Origin: an uncultured Emergencia sp.
GTDB taxonomy: Bacteria; Bacillota; Clostridia; Peptostreptococcales; Anaerovoracaceae
NCBI GenBank assembly: GCA_902476665.1
Contig: CABSEO010000004.1
Location: forward strand, 1 to 21,391
Length of the DNA stretch: 21,391 nt
Direction of reading: 5' to 3'
Both the position numbers and the translations under genes were made by a program. How positions within the stretch are numbered: the first letter of the stretch is position 1; every line of letters begins with the position of its first letter. The notes below the pieces were generated by a model. The model made no database searches. It saw nothing but the letters and a program-made list of their open reading frames with translations, and was not told the origin of the DNA. Positions 15,554-21,391 of this stretch are shown here, piece by piece.

Positions 15554-15795
15554 GAATCCGCCGTCAGAACCTGCTGTTCACATCTATTGCCTGATATTCT
15601 CCCACCTTCGCCGCTAAGCCATGTGATATATTGTTGCGGCTGCCAAATAATGCAGAAAGTGAAAAGGTTTTGTCTGTCCATGAAACAAAAGCGGATTTCT
15701 GCCATAAAACAAAAATCCACTTATCTGAAGCATTATCATATGATAAATAATCTTGCCAATCGGGCTGCATTTTGCTCGCTCTCTTGGGTCAGATC
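15554..15795. other. Non-coding stretch between mreB and the methyltransferase gene
   Basis: About 240 bases hold no convincing gene. Overlapping short minus-strand frames (68 codons at 15770-15564, 65 codons at 15720-15523) have no ribosome site or recognisable domain; the second runs through the methyltransferase promoter. The only structure I see is the terminator-like hairpin at 15683-15720. The 75 bases between the mreB stop and that hairpin, and the 130 bases beyond it, look unstructured by eye. Confidence 0.5.
15680..15720 (-). terminator. Probable terminator after mreB
   Basis: An 8-bp stem, GCGGATTT (15691-15698) with AAATCCAC (15713-15720), includes one G-U pair on the RNA and a 14-nt loop. 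It is followed on the minus strand by TTTTGTTTC. It lies 75 bp past the mreB stop. The large loop makes it weaker than the other terminators here. Confidence 0.5.
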
Positions 15796-16812
15796 TTATA
15801 AATATGGAGCTCTTCTGTTGAGGGAATTCCCTTCCAGCGATTCCAGCTCATTGAGTGCCTTACCGGTACCGATAGCGACACAGGAAGTCGGATCATCTGC
15901 AATCCTTACATGAATTCCCGTTCTTTCTTCAATTCGCTTATCTATACCATAAAGCAGAGCGCCACCTCCGGTAATCACAATACCGGAATTACTGATATCT
16001 GCGGCAAGTTCAGGAGGCGTCTGTTCCAGAACGCCGTGAGCAGCCTCACAGATAGTGTGCAGAGGCTCTTCCAATGCCTCCATAATCTCTTCAGAGCTGA
16101 CTTCTACGGTCTTAGGAAGGCCGGTTACCAGATCCCGTCCCCTGCACTCCATTGTCATATTTTCTTCTCTCGGATATGCAGTTCCGATAGTTTTCTTGAT
16201 TTCTTCTCCGGTTCTCTCTCCGATATACAGCTTGTGTACTTTTCTCATGTACTTGATGATCGCATCATCAAACTTATCACCAGCCATCTTTACAGAGGTG
16301 CTGGCCACAATACCGCCCAGCGAAATAACCGCGATATCAGTAGTTCCTCCACCGATGTCAATGACCATCACTCCATCCGGCTGAGAGATATCGATGCCCG
16401 CACCGATAGCAGCAGCTACCGGCTCTTCCATAAGATAGACATCCTTTCCACCTGCCTGGGTAGCAGCTTCTCTGACTGCTCTCTTTTCTACCTCGGTGAC
16501 ACCGCTTGGCACGCAAACCATAATTTTAGGCTTGAAAAATCTGCCGCTGCCGCAGGTCTTCTTAATAAAATACTTAAGCATTCTCTCTGTAATATCATAA
16601 TCAGAAATTACACCATCACGCAAAGGCCGCACCGCAATAATGTTTGCCGGTGTTCTGCCAAGCATCTGTCTGGCTTCTTCCCCTACTGCCAGAATATCAT
16701 CCGTATCCTTATTGATTGCCACCACAGAAGGTTCATTAAGCACAATGCCTTTATTCTTTATATACACTAGGACATTTGCAGTCCCAAGGTCGATTCCTAC
16801 TTCACTTGCCAT
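15796..16812 (-). CDS. mreB: MreB/Mbl-family bacterial actin, rod-shape determining protein
   Basis: A membrane-associated actin homologue that organises lateral cell-wall synthesis. The 338 aa match MreB/Mbl length. Phosphate-1 motif DLGTANV (8-14), phosphate-2 motif DIGGGTTDIAV (about 155-165) and the adenosine loop VITGGGALLYG near residue 285 are all present; the VLNEPSVVAI segment is also typical. Two in-frame ATGs lie close together. The second (16812) is chosen because AAAAGGAG is 7 bases before it, whereas the first (16818) is only 1 base from the site. The gene stands alone without mreC, mreD or the minCD genes, as is usual for Mbl or MreBH paralogues, so it is probably not the only MreB-type protein. 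It has a near-consensus promoter just inside the end of the upstream operon. Confidence 0.95.
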   Translation of the reverse strand: MASEVGIDLGTANVLVYIKNKGIVLNEPSVVAINKDTDDILAVGEEARQMLGRTPANIIAVRPLRDGVISDYDITERMLKYFIKKTCGSGRFFKPKIMVCVPSGVTEVEKRAVREAATQAGGKDVYLMEEPVAAAIGAGIDISQPDGVMVIDIGGGTTDIAVISLGGIVASTSVKMAGDKFDDAIIKYMRKVHKLYIGERTGEEIKKTIGTAYPREENMTMECRGRDLVTGLPKTVEVSSEEIMEALEEPLHTICEAAHGVLEQTPPELAADISNSGIVITGGGALLYGIDKRIEERTGIHVRIADDPTSCVAIGTGKALNELESLEGNSLNRRAPYL

Positions 16813-16897
16813 ATCCATACTCCTTTTCTATAAAATTTGTTGTCCCTGTTTCGTTCTCTCTTATAGCATTTACAAAACAACGCAAATACATGCCAAC

Positions 16898-16926
16898 ATT
16901 ATATACAATTTTTGAAAAATTTTCAA
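16898..16926 (-). promoter_or_regulatory. mreB promoter
   Basis: On the minus strand -35 TTGAAA (16926-16921), a 17-bp spacer and a perfect -10 TATAAT (16903-16898). The leader to the chosen ATG is about 80 nt. The -35 begins only 20 bp after the transporter stop codon. Confidence 0.8.
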
Positions 16927-16946
16927 TCCAAATACAAATTTTTCCG

Positions 16947-18692
16947 TCAAATTGCATACTTCTTGCGATAGGACTTGAATGCCTCTTTAAAAGCAGGATC
17001 TTCCATGGTCTTCAGCCTGTCCAGATATTCGTGAGCATCGAATGAATCCTTATTGGCCAGTTCAATAACGGCAACACCGATATTGGAGCAATGATCAGAA
17101 ACCCTCTCATAGTTGGTAAGAATATCAGAAAGCACAAATCCCTGCTGAATAGTACATTCTCCTGCCTGAAGCCGATTAATATGGTTTCGGCGGATTTCTT
17201 CCACCAGGTTGTCCATCACTTCCTCCAGAGGTTCAACATGGTAGGCGGTTTCCAGATCATCCTCATCAAAGCTTTTCACAGCCAGATCCAGAATCTCTCT
17301 GATCGCCGCAGTAGCAGTCTTCAGTTCATGACGACCTTCCTTTGAAAGGTCCAGTTTTTTATCATGAAGTTCTCTGGCTGCCTCCATAACATTGACAGCA
17401 TGGTCACTGATACGCTCAAAATCCCCGATACACTGAAGCATCTTGGAAATCTGTTTGCTGTCGCTGTCAGAAATATCGTAAGCGGACAGCTTCACAAGAT
17501 AAGAACCAATACGGTCCTCATAAATATCCACTTTGCTTTCCAGTTCTTTCACCTTTTCAGCTTTTTTCTCATCATAGTGAAACAGAATTTCCATAGCATC
17601 AAGGATAGATTCCTTGGAAATATGACCCATTTCTACTGCAATCTGTGTACATTCAGCAACTGCAATAGAAGGGGTGTTGAGCAGTCTTTCGTCCAGAAAT
17701 GCCACTTCCTGTTCAGGCTCAGTCTTGATAGTTCCTTCTGCAATTTTAACCAGCTGTTTTGAAAACGGAAGCAGGAGCAGCGTCGTGGTAATATTAAAGA
17801 CACTATGCACTACAGCAATGCTTACAGGATTGATGGCCTCTTCCACAAAAGACAGTTTGAAACCATAAAATGCAATCATATAGAATATCATAAAAACTGC
17901 AGTACCCAGAATATTAAACGAAATATGAATAACAGCAACACGCTTTGCATTCTTGCTTACACCAATACTGGAAATCAACGCAGTGACGCAGGTTCCGATA
18001 TTCTGCCCCATGATGATCGGAATCGCCATACCATAGGAAATACTTCCCGTCAGAGAAAGCGCCTGCAGAATTCCCACTGATGCAGATGAGCTCTGAATAA
18101 TCGCAGTCAAGGCCAGTCCTGTAAATATGCCCAAAATCGGATTGCTGAATGCGGTCAGCATGGAGGTGAACTCCGGAGAATCTGCCAGAGGACTCACAGA
18201 GTCGCTCATAAAATTCATACCGTACATTAACACTGCAAATCCAACCAGAATGCTTCCAATATCTTTCTTTCTGCTTGTTTTGGCACTCATCATCAGAATA
18301 ACGCCTATCAGAGCAAGAATCGGCGAAAATGAATCTGGTTTCAAAAGCTTGACCCAGACATTATCGCTTTCAATTCCAATCAGACTCAGAATCCAGGCAG
18401 TCACAGTGGTTCCGATATTTGATCCCATAATCACGCCTACCGTTCCGGAAAGCTGCATAATTCCAGAGTTTACAAGCCCCACCAGCATGACAGTGACTGC
18501 AGACGAGCTCTGAATCACTGCGGTAATACCAATGCCTAAAAACAAACTTTTGACAGGATTGGATGTCATCTTTTTCAGAATTCCCTCCAGTTTACCTCCC
18601 GCCAGCTTTTCCAGCCCCTGTGACATCAGACTCATTCCGTAAAGGAATAGCGCCAGCCCGCCGAAAAGCGTGATAAATGAAAAAATGTCCAT
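16947..18692 (-). CDS. Na+/phosphate cotransporter (NptA/PNaS family) with C-terminal PhoU-like domain
   Basis: Imports phosphate with Na+. The 581-aa protein has two inverted hydrophobic repeats in residues 1-330, each with the family QSSSA motif (61-65 and 200-204). Companion glycine/asparagine motifs (GSNIGTTVTA at 90-99, GQNIGTCVTA in the second half) are also present. From about 350 to 560 the protein is soluble and helical with two PhoU-like repeats (LQCIGDFERISDH and LTNYERVSDHCSNI are the paired signature segments), as in many bacterial NptA-type proteins. The ATG at 18692 has AGAGG at a rather long 11-base spacing. It lies 37 bases after phoR with no room for an obvious promoter, so it is the third gene of a phosphate-responsive operon. 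No clear terminator follows before the mreB promoter. Confidence 0.94.
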   Translation of the reverse strand: MDIFSFITLFGGLALFLYGMSLMSQGLEKLAGGKLEGILKKMTSNPVKSLFLGIGITAVIQSSSAVTVMLVGLVNSGIMQLSGTVGVIMGSNIGTTVTAWILSLIGIESDNVWVKLLKPDSFSPILALIGVILMMSAKTSRKKDIGSILVGFAVLMYGMNFMSDSVSPLADSPEFTSMLTAFSNPILGIFTGLALTAIIQSSSASVGILQALSLTGSISYGMAIPIIMGQNIGTCVTALISSIGVSKNAKRVAVIHISFNILGTAVFMIFYMIAFYGFKLSFVEEAINPVSIAVVHSVFNITTTLLLLPFSKQLVKIAEGTIKTEPEQEVAFLDERLLNTPSIAVAECTQIAVEMGHISKESILDAMEILFHYDEKKAEKVKELESKVDIYEDRIGSYLVKLSAYDISDSDSKQISKMLQCIGDFERISDHAVNVMEAARELHDKKLDLSKEGRHELKTATAAIREILDLAVKSFDEDDLETAYHVEPLEEVMDNLVEEIRRNHINRLQAGECTIQQGFVLSDILTNYERVSDHCSNIGVAVIELANKDSFDAHEYLDRLKTMEDPAFKEAFKSYRKKYAI

Positions 18693-18729
18693 GTACGTAA
18701 ATTCCTCTCTTTTTTATAAATTGCTGCAA

Positions 18730-20079
18730 TTAAAAGATAATCGTTATTTCCGTTCCTTCGCCCAGTCTGCTATCCATACGTATTTTTGCATTATGGTAGG
18801 CAGCACCGTGCTTTACAATGGAAAGACCCAGGCCTGTACCGCCGATTTCCTTGGAATGGCTCTTGTTGACTCTGAAAAATCGTTCAAAGACCCGATCCAG
18901 ATCCTCTTTGGGAATTCCAATGCCTGTATCCGCTACACTAACGGCTGGTCTTCCATCCTCCTCAAAGACGGTGACCGTGACCGTTCCGTGATCCCGATTA
19001 TATTTTATCGCATTATCACATAGGTTGTAAATAATTTCTCCTAAAATTTGTTGTACAGCCTGCACATAAATATGTTTACCGTCAAGGTGAACGGTCAAAT
19101 TCTTGGATTCTGCCGCTGATTCCAGCGTACTCAGTACTTCCTCACAGGCAACATAAAGGTCCAGCCGCTCCTTTTTTGCTGCCACTTGCTTTTCATCAAG
19201 CTGTGAAAGCTTGATGATATCTTCCACCAGACACACCAGCCTCTGTGCCTCATCATAGATTCTGCCTGCAAAACGAGGAATATCTTCTTCTTTGACCAGT
19301 CCGTTTTTAATAATTTCAGCAAATCCTGAAATAGAAGTCAGCGGCGTCTTTAATTCATGAGACACGTTAGCCGTAAATTCCTTTCGAAAGTCTGCTTCTC
19401 TTGTCTTCTCATCCACATCCACCTGAAGCCTGCTGATTCTTTGATCCAGAGCCTTCTTCTGTTCCGCAATCTTGTCAATCAGTGGCTGCACTTCTTCATA
19501 CCCTACTGTTTTACGCACATGCTCCAGATCGATACGGTTAATTGGCTCCACAATCTTCCTTGCAGTCCTTGCCGCCAGAGCAAAAGCCAGAACCACTGCC
19601 AGAAGCAGTACAACCAGCAAAGGCTGAATCATATTCAATACCAGTGTAAATATAGTGAACTGATCTCTGGAAACCCTGAGCACAGTGCCGTCCTCAAGAC
19701 GCAACGCACAGTACATGGTTTTTTCCGCTAAAGTCTTTGAATATCTGGAATCTTCTCCATAACCTGTTTCCAGAGCTTCTTTCACCTCAGGCCTGCTGCC
19801 GTGATTTTCCAGGCTTTCATCAGTGATCACCGAATCCCAAATCACGGTCCCGTCTTGAGCAATCCACGTAATTCTGAAATCATGGGAAAGCTGTAAATCG
19901 TTAAAATAAGCTTTTCCACTTTGCTCCACTCCGTAGCCTGCCAGATAAGCCTCATTTTTAAGCTCATCGGTGTAAGCTTTGCTGAACTGAGCGTACAGTG
20001 CGCCCAGAATCAGGGAGAGACAGGCTACCCATACACAGATGGCAACTAGAAAGCTCCCCTTAAAAATCCGCTGTCTCAT
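18730..20079 (-). CDS. phoR: PhoR-type sensor histidine kinase
   Basis: A 449-aa membrane kinase presumed to sense phosphate limitation. A first transmembrane helix (about 9-30) and a second (about 148-170) bracket an extracytoplasmic domain of about 115 residues. A HAMP/linker segment (ARKIVEPINRID) follows, then a coiled-coil stretch (200-230). HisKA contains His241 in VSHELKTPLT. The HATPase domain shows N-box Asn356 (DNAIKYN), G1 DTGIGIP (384-390), the F-box ERFFRV and G2 GGTGLGLSIVKH (about 413-424). The start overlaps the response-regulator stop by four bases (ATGA), so the two are translationally coupled. There is no PAS domain evident between HAMP and HisKA, unlike E. coli PhoR. The phosphate role is inferred from the transporter in the operon; a generic envelope-stress role is the alternative. 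Confidence 0.88.
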   Translation of the reverse strand: MRQRIFKGSFLVAICVWVACLSLILGALYAQFSKAYTDELKNEAYLAGYGVEQSGKAYFNDLQLSHDFRITWIAQDGTVIWDSVITDESLENHGSRPEVKEALETGYGEDSRYSKTLAEKTMYCALRLEDGTVLRVSRDQFTIFTLVLNMIQPLLVVLLLAVVLAFALAARTARKIVEPINRIDLEHVRKTVGYEEVQPLIDKIAEQKKALDQRISRLQVDVDEKTREADFRKEFTANVSHELKTPLTSISGFAEIIKNGLVKEEDIPRFAGRIYDEAQRLVCLVEDIIKLSQLDEKQVAAKKERLDLYVACEEVLSTLESAAESKNLTVHLDGKHIYVQAVQQILGEIIYNLCDNAIKYNRDHGTVTVTVFEEDGRPAVSVADTGIGIPKEDLDRVFERFFRVNKSHSKEIGGTGLGLSIVKHGAAYHNAKIRMDSRLGEGTEITIIF

Positions 20080-20753
20080 GCTTTATCTTCTCCAATTTTA
20101 TATCCAATGCCACGTACAGTTTCTATCAGTTTTCCGCAGGCGCCCAGCTTCTGCCGGAGAGAACGGATATGGACATCAACCGTCCGGCTTTCTCCATCAA
20201 AAGCATAGCCCCAAATCTTAGTCAGAAGCTGATCACGGGTGAAGACAATTCCCTGATTTTCCACTAACAGCGTCAACATTTCAAATTCCTTCAAGGTCAG
20301 CGTAATAGGCTGACCATCTGCTTTTACAATGTGTTTTGCCGGAGCAACAAAAAACCCTCCGACAGTATATTCTTTCTCTCCGTCTACCACTTCTGCCCGC
20401 CGCAGCAGCGCCTTCACCCTTGCAATAAGTTCCATCATGCCGAAGGGTTTAGGAAGATAATCATCTGCTCCATAGTCCAGGCCGATCACTTTATCATACT
20501 CAGTACCTTTTGCAGTGAGCATCATAATCGGAACCTTTTGGGTTCTGCTGGAGGACCGGAGTTTTTTCAGAATCTGTAGTCCATCCTCTTCAGGCAGCAT
20601 GATATCCAGCAAAATCAACCGCGGAACCTCTTTGTTCACAGCTTCCCAGAACAGAGACGGCCGTTCAAAGCCCTTTGCATCATAGCCTGCATTATTTAAA
20701 GTATATAATACAAGTTCTCTGATACTATTGTCGTCTTCCACAAAATAAATCAT
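20076..20753 (-). CDS. phoB: OmpR/PhoB-family response regulator
   Basis: A 225-aa DNA-binding regulator. The receiver domain has acidic residues E6-D7-D8, phosphoacceptor Asp50 in LLDIMLP, Thr in MMLTAK near residue 78 and Lys in LPKPFG near 100. The C-terminal winged helix (about 125-222) shows LTLKEFEMLTLL, the RDQLLTKIWGY segment and the recognition helix RTVDVHIRSLRQKLG, ending in the wing IRTVRGIGYKI-like motif (ETVRGIGYKIG). The start at 20753 follows GGAGG by 10 bases. It heads a phoB-phoR-transporter operon, and its promoter contains TTTACA/TTAACA repeats like Gram-positive Pho boxes, so autoregulation is plausible. The PhoB/PhoP name rests on context more than on sequence. Confidence 0.9.
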   Translation of the reverse strand: MIYFVEDDNSIRELVLYTLNNAGYDAKGFERPSLFWEAVNKEVPRLILLDIMLPEEDGLQILKKLRSSSRTQKVPIMMLTAKGTEYDKVIGLDYGADDYLPKPFGMMELIARVKALLRRAEVVDGEKEYTVGGFFVAPAKHIVKADGQPITLTLKEFEMLTLLVENQGIVFTRDQLLTKIWGYAFDGESRTVDVHIRSLRQKLGACGKLIETVRGIGYKIGEDKA

Positions 20754-20786
20754 ACTTCAATTTCCTCCACTCCTCTAAAGTCTACT

Positions 20787-20833
20787 ATAATATGCAGTTA
20801 AATACCATATGTTAAATGTAAAATGTTTGTAAA
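20787..20833 (-). promoter_or_regulatory. phoB promoter with Pho-box-like TTTACA repeats
   Basis: On the minus strand -35 TTAACA (20815-20810), a 17-bp spacer and -10 TATTAT (20792-20787). Directly upstream are two TTTACA copies at 20833-20828 and 20822-20817, exactly 11 bp apart. PhoP boxes of Gram-positive bacteria are TT-A-CA repeats with about 11-bp periodicity. The third copy, TTAACA, coincides with the -35 but is 7 bp, not 11, from its neighbour. Confidence 0.5.
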
Positions 20834-20925
20834 GTTTGCAGGCTGAAGAAATTTACCCGTATAAAAGGAAAAAGCAGGCGTCATAAAGCAGATACCTTAG
20901 CAACAGAATCTTCATGGATTTGCTA

Positions 20926-21150
20926 TTAACCAGAATCCAAAAAAAGTACCGGATTGAGTATAAATATGAGAATTCGTTAACCAGAGACTTAAAAACACTT
21001 GATTTTAAGTATAAATGTTTATACTTGTTTTCGCATTTTAAAGCTATTTTGGTTAAATAAATACAAAAAATAGATGAATCTGATTTTAAGACCTGCCATT
21101 CTCCCCGAATCTTTATACTCATTTTTAATAAAACAGACAGTTCTGGTTAA
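20926..21150. repeat. Four copies of a bipartite module TTAACCARA/AGTATAAA with fixed 31-bp offset
   Basis: Box A (TTAACCAGA; TTAACCAAA in copy 3) is followed by box B (AGTATAAA) starting exactly 31 bp after it in every copy. Copy 1 is on plus at 20926-20965 and copy 2 on plus at 20977-21016. Copy 3 is on minus at 21056-21017 and copy 4 on minus at 21150-21111. The 22 bases between boxes are not conserved. Copies 2 and 3 abut head to head around the palindrome AGTATAAA-TG-TTTATACT (21008-21025). Because orientation is +,+,-,-, the box pairs 1/4 and 2/3 can pair in a nested fold. A second 8-bp inverted repeat, ACTTAAAA/TTTTAAGT (20987-21010), lies inside copy 2. I do not recognise the element. 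Confidence 0.8.
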
Positions 21151-21179
21151 CCCACTTGATCTATAGGGGATCATTTTTG

Positions 21180-21226
21180 AAAAGAAAACGGCAACATGAC
21201 GGAAGCCTTCATCCGGTTCCGTCATG
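21180..21226 (-). terminator. Terminator-like hairpin after the sigma-54 activator gene
   Basis: A perfect 10-bp stem, CATGACGGAA (21195-21204) with TTCCGTCATG (21217-21226), encloses a 12-nt loop. It is followed on the minus strand by TTGCCGTTTTCTTTT, an interrupted T-tract. It lies 36 bp after the stop of the partial gene at the window end. Confidence 0.6.
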
Positions 21227-21262
21227 ATTTGTTTCAGGGATATATAATTATGTTTTCCGAAA

Positions 21263-21391
21263 TTAAAACAAGTCGGAAATTCTGAGCATTCCGGTTCCGC
21301 TGCACATAAGTACTGCAGCTTCAATAAGATTTTCCAGTTCCCGCACATTGCCCGGCCATTGGTATTTCAGAAAATAGGCCTTAACTGCTTT
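21263..21391 (-). CDS. Sigma-54-interacting AAA+ transcriptional activator, C-terminal end only
   Basis: Only the last 42 codons are in the window. They read [20 protein letters not shown] followed by [19 protein letters not shown] and DLF-stop. [13 protein letters not shown] is the sensor-2 signature of NtrC-type AAA+ domains that remodel sigma-54 RNA polymerase. Family members usually continue for 40-80 residues to a Fis-type helix-turn-helix. Here the frame ends within 25 residues of the signature, and no such helix appears in any frame downstream. The protein therefore either binds DNA by another (for example N-terminal) domain, acts without DNA binding, or is truncated. The family call is secure from this motif; ligand and targets cannot be inferred. 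Confidence 0.88.
   Translation of the reverse strand, partial: KAVKAYFLKYQWPGNVRELENLIEAAVLMCSGTGMLRISDLF

Larger units (their letters stand above)
20834..21262. other. AT-rich gene-free spacer upstream of phoB
   Basis: No coding frame here has a ribosome site or recognisable domain; the longest (89 codons, minus strand, 21122-20853) lacks both. The spacer holds the four-copy bipartite repeat at 20926-21150 and a terminator-like hairpin at 21195-21226. The remainder (20834-20925 and 21151-21180) shows nothing I can name. Confidence 0.6.

Noticed and set aside
15564..15770. 68-codon minus-strand frame downstream of mreB
   Set aside because: No good Shine-Dalgarno site, no recognisable motif, and it contains the probable mreB terminator. 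Kept only as part of the non-coding stretch.
16813..16818. First ATG of mreB
   Set aside because: Only one base from the Shine-Dalgarno core; the second ATG two codons later has the proper 7-base spacing.
20926..21016. Reading TTAACC and TATAAA of the repeat module as a -35/-10 promoter pair
   Set aside because: The gap between the hexamers is 27 bp, far from the 17 bp needed, and it is the same in all four copies, so the spacing has another cause.
21019..21348. 109-codon minus-strand frame at the right end
   Set aside because: It overlaps the AAA+ activator tail in another frame and runs across the terminator-like hairpin and the repeat array.
1..21391. CRISPR arrays, tRNA or rRNA genes, complete insertion sequences
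   Set aside because: None seen by eye: no regularly spaced long direct repeats, no tRNA-like cloverleaf with conserved arms, no transposase or integrase frame.

Overview
The window looks like chromosome of a low-to-mid GC Gram-positive anaerobe, most likely class Clostridia (Bacillota). The basis is strong purine-rich Shine-Dalgarno sites, sigma-A-type promoters, a YcbA/YcbB-type two-component pair, a free-standing MreB/Mbl gene, a Na/Pi cotransporter with a PhoU tail and a complete arginine deiminase operon. I cannot name the genus. Nearly everything is on the minus strand; argG is the only plus-strand gene.

From left to right. (1) 1-3377: the N-terminal part of an AGCS-family Na+/amino-acid symporter, preceded on the minus strand by a sensor kinase and a response regulator with a YcbB-type output domain. 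This resembles the Bacillus GlnK/GlnL system that controls the glutamine transporter GlnT. Three TTTTTGA direct repeats with an exact 10-bp period lie just in front of the symporter. (2) 3525-9274: carAB (carbamoyl phosphate synthesis from glutamine), divergent from argG (citrulline to argininosuccinate), with two strong promoters and an ARG-box-like operator in the shared control region. argH is not in the window. (3) 9422-12688: the arcB-arcA-arcC operon (ornithine carbamoyltransferase, arginine deiminase, carbamate kinase), convergent with argG. Upstream of it (14354-12864) is a MocR/GntR-type regulator that has lost the PLP-binding lysine. The promoter between them carries three TACCAG direct repeats and an ARG-box-like site. 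Region 3525-12688 is therefore a carbamoyl-phosphate/citrulline hub in which biosynthetic and catabolic genes adjoin. (4) 14361-15488: a THUMP-domain RNA methyltransferase co-transcribed with the MocR gene. (5) 15796-16812: an MreB/Mbl actin. (6) 16947-20753: a phoB-phoR-Na/Pi cotransporter operon with a Pho-box-like promoter and no visible terminator before the mreB promoter. (7) 20754-21262: a 509-bp gene-free AT-rich spacer. (8) 21263-21391: the C-terminal end of a sigma-54-type AAA+ activator that stops right after the AAA+ domain.

The most unusual non-coding structure is in the last spacer. A bipartite module, TTAACCARA and AGTATAAA starting exactly 31 bp apart, occurs four times in 225 bp (20926-21150). 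Two copies are direct and two inverted, arranged so that all boxes can pair in a nested way. I do not recognise this element. The other main leads are the MocR regulator without its PLP lysine, the TACCAG repeats that may be its operator, and the 10-bp-phased repeats in front of the symporter.
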